Position numbers and translations under genes: made by a program. Shown piece by piece: positions 31,405 through 39,946 of a DNA stretch of 48,106 bases. Source of the stretch: Neptuniibacter marinus (GTDB taxonomy: Bacteria > Pseudomonadota > Gammaproteobacteria > Pseudomonadales > Balneatricaceae); the NCBI RefSeq assembly GCF_001597725.1, contig NZ_LUTR01000026.1, positions 1 to 48,106 on the forward strand, read 5' to 3'. The notes under the pieces were generated by a model. The model did not search any database. It saw only the letters and a list, made by a program, of their open reading frames with translations, and was not told the origin of the DNA. The stretch's first letter is position 1. Each line of letters opens with the position of its first letter.

Positions 31405-31528
31405 TAGTTCTTATTACCAAATAAATAATTTTATTCCTCATCAATACCTCCAAAAATCTCTGTATAATTCCCTTTTTGAATATTTTAAAAACTGAATAGC
31501 TCGGCATAAATAGCCTTTAGGGGGCACC

Positions 31529-32296
31529 ATGTGTGAAGCACCTACATTAGACCTTAAAAACACTGTATCTCCAGAAGAATGGGAAACTCGGATAAATTTA
31601 GCAGCATGCTACCGTTTGGTAGAAAATTTGGGCTGGGGAGATCTAATTTATACCCACATTTCTGCAAAAGTGCCCAATACTGGGCACTATTTGGTCAACG
31701 CTTTCGGCCTGAGCTTTGACGAGGTTACTGCTTCCAATCTCGTTAAAGTCAATTTAGATGGTAAAATTCTGGATGAGACCCCTTTTGATATAAACCCTGC
31801 AGGTTTTACTATCCATAGCGCTGTCCATGAGGCCCGTGATGATGCTCACTGCGTAATTCATCTCCACACGAATGAAACAATTGCAGTAGCAACACTTAAA
31901 GAAGGACTCCTTCCTCTTTCTCAATATGCTTGCTTTTCCCTCTCCTCTTTAGGCCATCATGGTTATGAAGGTCTTGCGGTAGATCATGCAGAGAGAAGGC
32001 GTTTACAGAGTGATATAGGAACACATAACCACTTATTACTCCCTAACCACGGCGCACTGACTCTTGGCCCCACTGTCGGTGATGCGTTTATGCGTATGTA
32101 TGATCTTCAGCGTGCTTGTGAAATCCAATTGATGATACAAGCAACAGGTGCAGAGGCCATTCCTATTGCTCCTGAAATCGTTGAAGGTATATATAAACAG
32201 GCTAACGTTGTGCATTCAGGCTCAACTGGCGGACAAAAATCTTGGCCTGCCATGTTGCGTAAAGCCTACAGACTTGACCCAACTTTTGCCTCTTAA
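31529..32296 (+). CDS. class II aldolase/adducin family protein
   Basis: A 255-residue protein of the class II aldolase/adducin fold. Metal-ligand histidines are visible in CVIHLHTNE (His-x-His) and LLPNHGALT. The N-terminal block around AACYRLVENLGWGDLIYTHIS is typical of the large unstudied subgroup. The glutamate that acts as catalytic base in fuculose-phosphate aldolase is not obvious at its expected place, where NPAGFTIHSAV is found, so aldolase activity on a sugar phosphate is not assured. A strong AGGGGG site precedes the ATG. The dehydratase gene follows 56 bases later, suggesting that this protein may cleave a keto-deoxy sugar acid. Confidence 0.85.
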   Translation: MCEAPTLDLKNTVSPEEWETRINLAACYRLVENLGWGDLIYTHISAKVPNTGHYLVNAFGLSFDEVTASNLVKVNLDGKILDETPFDINPAGFTIHSAVHEARDDAHCVIHLHTNETIAVATLKEGLLPLSQYACFSLSSLGHHGYEGLAVDHAERRRLQSDIGTHNHLLLPNHGALTLGPTVGDAFMRMYDLQRACEIQLMIQATGAEAIPIAPEIVEGIYKQANVVHSGSTGGQKSWPAMLRKAYRLDPTFAS

Positions 32297-32352
32297 CATC
32301 GCTATATAATTCAGATAACAAGCTCCCTAGATTTGTTATAAAAGGTTAAATA

Positions 32353-33528
32353 ATGAAAATTAATCGCGTAGAAATTTTTGATATCCACTGTCCAGACCGT
32401 CCCGTATGGAACCCCGTTTTTATTCGCATTCATACAGATGAAGGCATTAGTGGCGTAGGTGAAGCTGGTTTAGCCTATGACCTTGGTCATAGCGCTGCAG
32501 CACATATGATCAAAGAGTTTGCAGAAGAGATGCTCATTGGTAGGGATCCATTTCAAACAGAAGACCTATGGAATTTAATGCTACGCGGTAGTTTTTGGGG
32601 CTTAGGTGGTGGCCCTATTATTTATTCTGCTATGAGCGCAATAGATACCGCACTCTGGGATATTAAAGGTAAGACATTAGGCGTGCCCGTCTACCAGTTA
32701 CTAGGTGGGAAAGTTAACGATAAGCTTCGTACTTATGCCAGCCAGTTGCAGTTTGATTGGGATGCAGATTTCGCACGTTTAACCGACCCAGAGGATTACG
32801 CAAAAGCAGCAGAAAAAGCGTTAGCTGAGGGTTATGATGCGGTGAAAGTTGATCCGATCATGTACGATGCTAAAGGGGAAACCCATTTTGATCGTACTAA
32901 ACTGTTTAGCAATCAAGATATGAAAATGTTCCGCGAGCGGCTTATGGCTATTCGTGATGTGATGGGAGACGATGGCGATATTATTTTTGAATGCCATAGC
33001 CTTCCTGGTGCATCCACGGCAATTCAATTAGGTGAGATCGTTGAAGAAGCCCGTTGTATGTATTTTGAAGAGCCGGTTAACTACCTTAATTCAGAACTGC
33101 ATAAACGGGTAGCTGATAAAGTTAATGTACCTATTGCCGGTGGTGAGCGTCTCTATAATCGCTGGGGTGTACGCCCATACTTAGAAGATCAAAGCTTAGA
33201 TGTACTGCAACCTGATATAGGTCTATGCGGCGGGTTTACAGAAACGAAAAAGGTATGCGACTATGCTGATGTATATGATGTCCGTATCCAAGCCCATGTA
33301 TGCGGCGGCCCTGTAGCAACCGCTGCCTCGTTACATCTGGAAACAGCCATTCCAAACTTCTTAATTCATGAACATCACACATATGCTATTAAGAAATGGA
33401 ACCGAGAGCTGTGTATTCAAGATCCTCAACCCGTTGATGGTTTCTTCCAAGTATCTGAAGCCCCCGGTATAGGGATTGAGCTAAATGATGAGATTGTTAT
33501 GCGCTCACCAAGAATGGAAATAAAATAG
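32353..33528 (+). CDS. enolase-superfamily sugar acid dehydratase or cycloisomerase
   Basis: A 391-residue enzyme of the mandelate racemase subgroup. It has an N-terminal capping domain, then a barrel with a Lys-x-Asp base motif (DAVKVDP), metal-ligand glutamates in IIFECHS, YFEEPVNY and AGGERLYNR, and the C-terminal Asp/His pair in QPDIGLCGG and QAHVCGGPVA. The GGERLY-R segment resembles galactonate dehydratase-type enzymes. Such enzymes dehydrate an aldonate to a 2-keto-3-deoxy acid. The exact sugar acid is not readable from sequence. It is paired with the aldolase-family gene and faces the lactonase and SDR pair. Confidence 0.86.
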   Translation: MKINRVEIFDIHCPDRPVWNPVFIRIHTDEGISGVGEAGLAYDLGHSAAAHMIKEFAEEMLIGRDPFQTEDLWNLMLRGSFWGLGGGPIIYSAMSAIDTALWDIKGKTLGVPVYQLLGGKVNDKLRTYASQLQFDWDADFARLTDPEDYAKAAEKALAEGYDAVKVDPIMYDAKGETHFDRTKLFSNQDMKMFRERLMAIRDVMGDDGDIIFECHSLPGASTAIQLGEIVEEARCMYFEEPVNYLNSELHKRVADKVNVPIAGGERLYNRWGVRPYLEDQSLDVLQPDIGLCGGFTETKKVCDYADVYDVRIQAHVCGGPVATAASLHLETAIPNFLIHEHHTYAIKKWNRELCIQDPQPVDGFFQVSEAPGIGIELNDEIVMRSPRMEIK

Positions 33529-33546
33529 GCTATATATTTCCTATAG

Positions 33547-33584
33547 AAAAAAGGCTCATAGGGTTTCTCTTATGAGCCTTTTTA
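33547..33584. terminator. bidirectional terminator between converging sugar genes
   Basis: Perfect 13-base arms AAAAAGGCTCATA and TATGAGCCTTTTT with a ten-base loop. A-run and T-run flanks let it work on both strands, ending the aldolase-dehydratase pair and the SDR-lactonase pair. Confidence 0.92.
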
Positions 33585-33597
33585 AAACAAATAGATC

Positions 33598-34443
33598 TCA
33601 ATCAAATCCATATATACGTTTCGCATTTTCATAAACAAGCTTCTCCTTTTCAAGATCTTCCCATGACATCTCATCTAAATACCGAGACCATAGTTCCGAA
33701 TAGCTACATGAAAATTCTGATACAGGGAAATTACTAGCCAGCATCACTCGGTTCAAATCAAATTGTCGAATAACAAACCTTATCAGGGGCTCAATTGCTT
33801 CTGACGTCCAATCCACATTCAGCATCTCCCACCCTGAACATTTGATATAGCATCTAGGCTGGCGTGCTAATAGAGTAACCGAGTCCATCCAACTTTCTGA
33901 TAGTTGATCTGATGATCCACAATGATTGATAACAACCTTAAGCTTAGGAACAGAGCATAAAACCTGATTTAAATGCTTAACTGCAGAGCGATCAGTTAAT
34001 GGAAGTTGAGCTTCAAAGAGCAGACCTTTTTCAGAAATAAGGGATAAATGCTTAACTACACGCTCATTATTTAAAATCGCTTCAGCATGTTCATCAAGAA
34101 TATGACGTATACCTACAAGTGATTTGAATTGCGCTAATCGATCTAATTGGGCGGGGAAGTGATTGGATGTTAAATCAGCAAAGGCCACGCTTTTAAAAGG
34201 TAGCTGGCAATGCTGCTCTAGCCATTCCAACTCACGCCAAGGTGATGCATTATCAAAACCGGCCTCTATATGCACAAAACCGGCAAGCTCCATTACTTGT
34301 CGACTAGCGAGATCTGATTCAAAAAAACTACGTCTAATTTTTTCTTTAAAAGGCCACTGAGGCTGATGATCAGCCTGCAGCCAGTCATAATCGCCCTGCT
34401 GTAAATCGATAAGGTGAATGTGGGGATCTATCACTCTACTCAT
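33598..34443 (-). CDS. amidohydrolase, fuconolactonase-like
   Basis: A 281-residue TIM-barrel amidohydrolase of the type that includes L-fuconolactonase and rhamnonolactonase. Family marks are the N-terminal VIDPHIHLID with its His-x-His followed by YDWL, and INHCG in the middle. The C-terminal block usually reading SDWPV is SNFPV here, so the conserved aspartate is replaced by asparagine, a variant that may change activity. The expected role is opening an aldonolactone made by the adjacent SDR. The ATG at 34443 is preferred over a GTG three codons upstream; neither has a strong ribosome site. Confidence 0.8.
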   Translation of the reverse strand: MSRVIDPHIHLIDLQQGDYDWLQADHQPQWPFKEKIRRSFFESDLASRQVMELAGFVHIEAGFDNASPWRELEWLEQHCQLPFKSVAFADLTSNHFPAQLDRLAQFKSLVGIRHILDEHAEAILNNERVVKHLSLISEKGLLFEAQLPLTDRSAVKHLNQVLCSVPKLKVVINHCGSSDQLSESWMDSVTLLARQPRCYIKCSGWEMLNVDWTSEAIEPLIRFVIRQFDLNRVMLASNFPVSEFSCSYSELWSRYLDEMSWEDLEKEKLVYENAKRIYGFD

Positions 34444-34469
34444 AAAACACACTAAGCCTGATGAATATA

Positions 34470-35210
34470 TTATTGTGCGGTATAACCACCATCAATAACC
34501 TGAGCACTACCAGTAATAAACTTAGCCTCATCGCTCCCTAAAAAAGCGATTAATGATGCCACCTCTTCTGGTTGACCGATTCTACCTAAAGGTTGAAGCC
34601 CTGCCTCTTCTGCATGAATAGCTGCTTTATTGGCTCCCGTACGCTTACAATAGCGATCTATTGCCTGATGGTATAAAGGAGTCTCAATAGTGCCTGGACA
34701 CACTATATTCGCTCTAATCCCATAAGCGGCATAATCCAATGCGGTTGTTTTCGCCATCGAAGCTAAAGCCGCTTTGCTCATGTTATAAACAAATGAGTTT
34801 TTCTTACCCACTAGCGACTGATCAGAACCAACCAAAACAATTGAGCCTGATTGCTGCGTTTTCATAATAGGCAATACGGCTTTGAGTAGATAAAAAGCAC
34901 CTTTCACATTGATGCTCATTACGCGCTCAAACTCGGCATCTGAGGTATTTTCAATAGAAGCGGACAAATGTATCCCAGCATTAGACACAAGCACGTCAAT
35001 GCGGCCTATACTCTCTTTAATCTGCTGAATAGCGCAATCTATTTGCTGCTTATCTGAAACATCGCATTGGATATAAACAGACTGATCCTCGGCTAAAGTA
35101 GTTGGCTTCAAATCAAGATTCACAACAGAATAACCTTGGTCTAAAAACTTACTAACAACCGCTCGCCCAATACCGAAAGAACCGCCAGTTATCACACAGA
35201 CTCTACTCAT
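34470..35210 (-). CDS. short-chain dehydrogenase, probable aldose dehydrogenase
   Basis: A 246-residue classical SDR: cofactor motif TGGSFGIGRA, NAG block SNAGIH, catalytic Ser in LVGSDQS and the YxxxK motif in VYNMSKAAL. Aspartate in NLDLKP at the end of the second strand predicts NAD+ preference. The sequence resembles sugar dehydrogenases such as those of L-fucose or rhamnose oxidation, and the next gene is lactonase-like, so aldose-to-lactone oxidation is the simplest guess. It lies 25 bases after acpS with no terminator between, so it may be transcribed from the lepA-acpS operon. Confidence 0.85.
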   Translation of the reverse strand: MSRVCVITGGSFGIGRAVVSKFLDQGYSVVNLDLKPTTLAEDQSVYIQCDVSDKQQIDCAIQQIKESIGRIDVLVSNAGIHLSASIENTSDAEFERVMSINVKGAFYLLKAVLPIMKTQQSGSIVLVGSDQSLVGKKNSFVYNMSKAALASMAKTTALDYAAYGIRANIVCPGTIETPLYHQAIDRYCKRTGANKAAIHAEEAGLQPLGRIGQPEEVASLIAFLGSDEAKFITGSAQVIDGGYTAQ

Positions 35211-35235
35211 TTAGCTATTCCTATATACAGTCAAG

Positions 35236-35613
35236 TTAGCTACTTTCCGCCACAACAAATGCAACAATATAGTCTTTTTCGTCACTGTAACTAAGTTGAA
35301 TATTTCCTGCATTTAAGCTGGCAGCTCGTTCAGCTGCTCCTAAAGTTAAAACGACTAAAGGGCGCCCCAAACTATTTTTTGTGATTTCGATATGCTTCCA
35401 ACTCACTCCTCGCCCTATTCCAGTACCTAGCGCCTTTGTCACTGCTTCTTTTGCAGCAAAGCGTTTAGCTAAAAACAGAGCGGGGTCGTTGGCTTCGGTA
35501 CAAAGATCAAGCTCGTGAGAAGTCAGAATTCTCTCTGCTAGTTTGGGTGTTCTTGCCCAAGCTTTTCGCAAACGGCTAATTTGAAGAATATCTGTACCAA
35601 TACCGACGATCAT
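35236..35613 (-). CDS. acpS: holo-[acyl-carrier-protein] synthase
   Basis: Transfers 4'-phosphopantetheine from CoA to acyl carrier protein. 125 residues. The diagnostic motifs are [14 protein letters not shown] with the metal aspartate and [17 protein letters not shown]. The ATG overlaps the pdxJ stop by four bases, the conserved pdxJ-acpS pairing. It is the last core gene of the lepA-to-acpS run before the accessory sugar genes. Confidence 0.97.
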   Translation of the reverse strand: MIVGIGTDILQISRLRKAWARTPKLAERILTSHELDLCTEANDPALFLAKRFAAKEAVTKALGTGIGRGVSWKHIEITKNSLGRPLVVLTLGAAERAASLNAGNIQLSYSDEKDYIVAFVVAESS

Positions 35614-36383
35614 TTTTTCAGCGCATCTCTTAATGGCTGAATACGCGCTTGCGTTTGTAGCATCTGCTGTTTCATCTCAAACACCGCGTCTTTAAGGCCA
35701 ACAAACAAAGCCCGAGCGATAATACCATGCCCAATATTAAGCTCATTCATCTCTGGAATTTCGGCGATCTGCTCAACATTATGGTAGTTCAAACCATGCC
35801 CAGCATTTACAATTAGGCCTTTTTGATACGCATAAGCAGCCGCATCCTTAATTCGTCTTAATTCCGCCGCCTGTTCTAACGAATGTTCCGCATCAGCATA
35901 AGCACCTGTATGTAATTCAATCACCGGTGCTCCACAACGGATTGTCGCATCTATCTGCTCAGGAGCCGGGTCGATAAATAAAGACACTTCGATACCCACC
36001 GCACTTAAACGACGACAGGCATCTTTAATTCGAGATTCCTGCCCCGCTACGTCCAAACCACCTTCAGTCGTCAGCTCTTCACGTTTTTCAGGCACAAGAC
36101 AACAATGGGCAGGCTGGACTTTTTCTGCGATACCGATCATTTCATCAGTCACGGCCATTTCAAAATTCATCCGTGTCTGTAGCGTATCTTTTAACAGAAA
36201 AACATCGCGATCCTGAATATGGCGACGATCTTCACGAAGATGAATAGTAATACCATCAGCGCCGGCCTCTTCTGCTAATGCAGCGGCCTGAACCGTATCC
36301 GGATAACGGGTCCCTCTTGCTTGGCGAATCGTTGCAACATGATCAATATTTACACCTAACAAAAGACGGGACGGCTCTATCAC
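35610..36383 (-). CDS. pdxJ: pyridoxine 5'-phosphate synthase
   Basis: Condenses 1-deoxyxylulose 5-phosphate with 3-amino-2-oxopropyl phosphate to make the vitamin B6 ring. I start at the GTG at 36383 (257 residues, then [14 protein letters not shown]): an AAGGAG site that overlaps the recO stop lies six bases upstream, and family members begin at this point. The longer open frame runs into recO. Conserved blocks include [25 protein letters not shown] and [11 protein letters not shown]. It overlaps acpS by four bases. Confidence 0.96.
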   Translation of the reverse strand: MIEPSRLLLGVNIDHVATIRQARGTRYPDTVQAAALAEEAGADGITIHLREDRRHIQDRDVFLLKDTLQTRMNFEMAVTDEMIGIAEKVQPAHCCLVPEKREELTTEGGLDVAGQESRIKDACRRLSAVGIEVSLFIDPAPEQIDATIRCGAPVIELHTGAYADAEHSLEQAAELRRIKDAAAYAYQKGLIVNAGHGLNYHNVEQIAEIPEMNELNIGHGIIARALFVGLKDAVFEMKQQMLQTQARIQPLRDALKK

Positions 36384-36393
36384 CTTGTGCTCC

Positions 36394-37089
36394 TTACATT
36401 TTTTGAAACAGTTCACGACTGCGTAAAGGTTTATAACCAAGTACTCGATCTATGAGCGCGCGCATAAGGCGTTTCGATGCTCGTCGCACTTGGGGATTTT
36501 CATAATTATCATCTAAAATTGCGTTTAACTGCCAGCCATAAAAACAGAAAGGCTTACGTTTGTCACTTATATCACGACTACTTAAAATGGAAAATCCATG
36601 TTCAGGATCCAATAGGTAGATCTGCTCATCCTGTTGATTGCCTAACTCTGGAAGGTAACCTAACTCATCTAACAAGCGATGCTCAAAAGTACGCAAAGCA
36701 CCTTCTATATCTTTACCCGATACAAGCTCATTAAGTACATACTGATAATAGACATAAAGCTGGGGGTGAGGATCAAAAGGCTGGAGTGTTCGCGAGAGCA
36801 GTTCGTTAACATACAAACCACATAATAAAGCATCACCGTTAAGAAACATCATCGCGGCGACGGGCTCTGCCTGGGTAATGGTTTTTAACTCATTCCGTCC
36901 TCGCCAGCCTATTTGTATAGGTACAAAAGGCTGAACGCTAGCCCGAAATTTAGATTTAGGGCGACGCGCGCCTTGAACAACAGCGGGGATTTTCCCATAT
37001 TCCAAAGTAAAAAAGTCAACAATGAGACTGGTATCTCGATAAGGGCGGCCATGAAGCACATAAGCCGCCTGCTGATCTGTTTGACTCAT
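36394..37089 (-). CDS. recO: DNA repair protein RecO
   Basis: Recombination mediator of the RecFOR pathway that loads RecA on single-stranded DNA coated with SSB. 231 residues: N-terminal OB-fold ([19 protein letters not shown], then [10 protein letters not shown]) and a helical C-terminal part with [11 protein letters not shown]. The zinc-binding cysteines of some RecO proteins are absent, as is common in gammaproteobacteria. It lies 12 bases after era, and its stop forms part of the pdxJ ribosome site. Confidence 0.94.
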   Translation of the reverse strand: MSQTDQQAAYVLHGRPYRDTSLIVDFFTLEYGKIPAVVQGARRPKSKFRASVQPFVPIQIGWRGRNELKTITQAEPVAAMMFLNGDALLCGLYVNELLSRTLQPFDPHPQLYVYYQYVLNELVSGKDIEGALRTFEHRLLDELGYLPELGNQQDEQIYLLDPEHGFSILSSRDISDKRKPFCFYGWQLNAILDDNYENPQVRRASKRLMRALIDRVLGYKPLRSRELFQKM

Positions 37090-37101
37090 ACTGTATGCAA
37101 A

Positions 37102-38043
37102 TTAGCTATTATCGTAACCTAAACTACGCAAGGCTCGTTCATCATCAGCCCAACCTCGGCGAACTTTTACCCAAAGATTAAGCATAACTTTACAATCAAA
37201 CATACGTTCCATATCTAAACGCGAATCACGACCAACGGTTTTAATTCGTGAACCTTTATCGCCAATCACTATACGTTTTTGACCATCTCGCTCAACAAGA
37301 ATTAATGCACTTACGTGAAGAACACCGTTTTGAGCATACTTAAACTCTTCTATCTCAACGGTTGTGCCATAAGGGATCTCATCACCTAAGTTACGCATCA
37401 ACTTCTCCCGGACCATCTCTGACACCATAAAGCGTGAGCTTTTATCTGTTACTTGGTCTTCAGGAAAGTGGTGCATCCCTTTTGGCATATGTTTAGCAAT
37501 CAATTCTTCTAACTGCTCAACATTATGACCATCTTTTGCCGATAAAGGCACCATCTCTGCAAAATCCATACGTCCGGCATGAGACTGCATTTGAGGGAGC
37601 AAGGAAGCTTTATCTTTTAATTGATCAATTTTATTAACTGCTAAAATAACCGGGCAGCGAACATGTTTCACTTTATCTAAAACAAGCTGATCTTCTTCAG
37701 TCCAAGCCGTACGATCAACAATAAAGACCACAAGGTCCACATCACGCAAAGCATCCGAAGCCGCTTTATTCATATAGCGGTTAAGCGCTTTTTTACCTTC
37801 ATCTTTATGTAAACCTGGCGTATCAACATAGACAATCTGTAGATCGCCCTCTGTCTTAATCCCCATAATTTGATGACGTGTAGTTTGTGGTTTACGGGAA
37901 GTGATACTCAACTTCTGACCCAGTATATGGTTCATGAGCGTTGATTTCCCTACATTAGGGCGACCTACAATCGCTACAAAGCCACAACGCTGATCAGGGT
38001 TATCAGATCGCTCATCTAACAGGTGCATTAAATCTTCAGCCAT
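37102..38043 (-). CDS. era: GTPase Era
   Basis: Essential GTPase that binds the 3' end of 16S rRNA during 30S maturation. The G motifs are GRPNVGKST (G1), DTPGLH (G3) and NKID (G4), and a KH-type RNA-binding domain fills the C-terminal third (about residues 205-305). I start at the ATG at 38043 (313 residues beginning MAEDLMHLL), one base after the rnc stop and with an AGGTGG site upstream. The longer frame overlaps rnc and looks unlike family starts. Confidence 0.97.
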   Translation of the reverse strand: MAEDLMHLLDERSDNPDQRCGFVAIVGRPNVGKSTLMNHILGQKLSITSRKPQTTRHQIMGIKTEGDLQIVYVDTPGLHKDEGKKALNRYMNKAASDALRDVDLVVFIVDRTAWTEEDQLVLDKVKHVRCPVILAVNKIDQLKDKASLLPQMQSHAGRMDFAEMVPLSAKDGHNVEQLEELIAKHMPKGMHHFPEDQVTDKSSRFMVSEMVREKLMRNLGDEIPYGTTVEIEEFKYAQNGVLHVSALILVERDGQKRIVIGDKGSRIKTVGRDSRLDMERMFDCKVMLNLWVKVRRGWADDERALRSLGYDNS

Positions 38044-38044
38044 T

Positions 38045-38725
38045 TTACTTTTCCACCTGCAAGAGAATGAGTGCATTTTTAGCTGCTTCTTGTTCCGCCT
38101 GACGACGGCTACTACCTACACCTTTAGCAGCTTGCTTTAGGCCATCAACACTACATTGAATATAAAATGTTTGTGCATGGGCCTCACCTTCCACGTTAAT
38201 TAATTCGTATTCGGGTAATGATAAACGACGCGATTGCAGAAACTCCTGTAATTGCGTTTTTGAGTCTTTCATAGACTCGTTCAGATCAAGTTTGTTTAAC
38301 CGTTCTTTAAACCAAGACAAGACAAAACCACGTGCAGTTTCCATATCTGTATCAAGGTAAATAGCACCAATAATCGCTTCAACGGCATCCGCTAAAATTG
38401 AGTCGCGGCGATAACCACCACTTTTAAGCTCACCACTACCCAAACGAAGGTAGTCGCCTAAATTTAACTCGCGCGCAACTTCAGATAAGGTAACGCCTTT
38501 GACCATACGAGCACGCAGACGGCTTAATTCGCCCTCTTTGGCCTTAGGAAAGCGTTTAAAAAGATCATCAGCTATAACAAAATTGAGTATGGAATCGCCT
38601 AGAAACTCTAAACGCTCATTATTCTTTTTGCCGCAGCTTCGATGAGTCAATGCTAATTCAAACAATGACTCATCGGCAAAGCTATGGCCTATACGACGGG
38701 ATAATTCAGATGCTGGTTTTATCAA
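38045..38725 (-). CDS. rnc: ribonuclease III
   Basis: Double-strand-specific endoribonuclease that processes rRNA precursors and structured mRNAs. 226 residues. The catalytic signature [13 protein letters not shown] and the second acidic cluster [18 protein letters not shown] form the RNase III domain. The C-terminal double-stranded RNA-binding domain (about 155-224) includes [11 protein letters not shown] and [16 protein letters not shown]. It overlaps the DUF4845 gene by four bases and abuts era. Confidence 0.98.
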   Translation of the reverse strand: MIKPASELSRRIGHSFADESLFELALTHRSCGKKNNERLEFLGDSILNFVIADDLFKRFPKAKEGELSRLRARMVKGVTLSEVARELNLGDYLRLGSGELKSGGYRRDSILADAVEAIIGAIYLDTDMETARGFVLSWFKERLNKLDLNESMKDSKTQLQEFLQSRRLSLPEYELINVEGEAHAQTFYIQCSVDGLKQAAKGVGSSRRQAEQEAAKNALILLQVEK

Positions 38726-39123
38726 GGTGCTATTGCTTCATATTGCTTTTCAAATTTAACCATTGCGTCAACGTTATAAAACATTGGAACACGTATTTCA
38801 TAATCGAGGACAAAACGAATCACGCCCTCTTTTTTAGTAATGATCAAGGAATCTTTATGGGGTAACTTCACTTGATTGATACGAAACTTTTTACCAATAT
38901 CTAACTTCAAACTACTCATACTTTTTGTCAATTCATCCCTATCAGTACTTACCTGAGTCAATACTGAATCGATCGTATTATACTCCAGATAAGCTGGATA
39001 CAGCTTAAATGCGACAGAAAAGAAAAAGCCTGCGACTAATAAGACAATCAAAATTGAGAAAAATGATGCGCCGGTTTGTTGCTTACGAGTAGGTTTCATT
39101 CCATTCTCCATTCCATTACTCAA
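38722..39123 (-). CDS. DUF4845 family membrane protein
   Basis: A 133-residue protein with one N-terminal membrane helix (about residues 18-38, with [15 protein letters not shown]) and a periplasmic domain of about 90 residues. It belongs to the DUF4845 family by position and pattern: the gene between lepB and rnc is conserved in Pseudomonas and relatives, where its function is unknown. It overlaps lepB by eight bases and rnc by four, so it is firmly inside the operon. Confidence 0.85.
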   Translation of the reverse strand: MSNGMENGMKPTRKQQTGASFFSILIVLLVAGFFFSVAFKLYPAYLEYNTIDSVLTQVSTDRDELTKSMSSLKLDIGKKFRINQVKLPHKDSLIITKKEGVIRFVLDYEIRVPMFYNVDAMVKFEKQYEAIAP

Positions 39124-39928
39124 TCACACGAACATCGCCAAATTTTGGCCAGCTCAAGAAAGTCGGCCAATGCATCCATACAGCAAATGCCTTACCAACT
39201 AGTAAGTCCTCAGATACAAAACCCCAGTAACGACTATCGTTACTATTATCACGGTTGTCACCCATCATAAAATAATGGTTGTCAGGTACTGTCCATTGCA
39301 TATTTTGAGACGGTCGCGCCAAGTCTTTATTAATCTGATGCTTAACACCGCTTAGATTTTCTTCTAAGAGCTGCTGTACCGGACGATTCGGCGGCAGCTG
39401 AGCCAATAGTTTTTGAGGTTGCGCTTCCCCATTAATAAAGATCATTTTATCCTGATAACGGATAACATCACCCGGCAAACCAACCACTCGCTTAATATAA
39501 TTAATCGACGGATTCTCCGGGTATTTAAATACAATCACATCACCACGCTCAGGCTCATTGATCTCCACAATCTTAGTATTCAATACAGGCAAACGTAACC
39601 CATAATGAAATTTATTAACTAAGATAAAATCACCTATTTTTAAGGTTGGCAACATTGAGCCTGATGGAATTTGAAAAGGCTCAACCAGAAAAGAACGCAG
39701 CACCAACACAATAAGTAACACAGGGAACATCGATCTACCTGTGTCCACCCAACCTGACTCACGCTCAATTTCAGCTTTAACCGATTCTGAAAGCTCACCA
39801 TCCACTTGATTAGCTGCTGCACTCAGTTTAGCTTCACGTTTAGGCTTAAGTGATACTTTATCGTAAAACCACACAAGCCCTGATATAAACGTCAGTGCTA
39901 CAAGTATTAGTGCAAAATCAAAATCCAT
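39116..39928 (-). CDS. lepB: signal peptidase I
   Basis: Membrane protease that removes signal peptides from exported proteins. 270 residues, two N-terminal membrane helices (about 5-23 and 68-85) and a large periplasmic catalytic domain. The Ser-Lys dyad is visible in PSGSMLPTL (Ser) and YIKRVVGLPGD (Lys), and the later GDNRDNSNDSRYWGFV block is intact. It follows lepA by 18 bases, the common lepA-lepB pairing. Confidence 0.98.
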   Translation of the reverse strand: MDFDFALILVALTFISGLVWFYDKVSLKPKREAKLSAAANQVDGELSESVKAEIERESGWVDTGRSMFPVLLIVLVLRSFLVEPFQIPSGSMLPTLKIGDFILVNKFHYGLRLPVLNTKIVEINEPERGDVIVFKYPENPSINYIKRVVGLPGDVIRYQDKMIFINGEAQPQKLLAQLPPNRPVQQLLEENLSGVKHQINKDLARPSQNMQWTVPDNHYFMMGDNRDNSNDSRYWGFVSEDLLVGKAFAVWMHWPTFLSWPKFGDVRVIE

Positions 39929-39946
39929 CTATACTGCCCTTAAAAA

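Noticed and set aside
31322-31507. 61-codon minus-strand ORF across the Fur box
   Set aside because: It reads through the promoter and Fur box in a different frame from the 32-codon ORF; its composition follows the AT-rich DNA and no family is visible.
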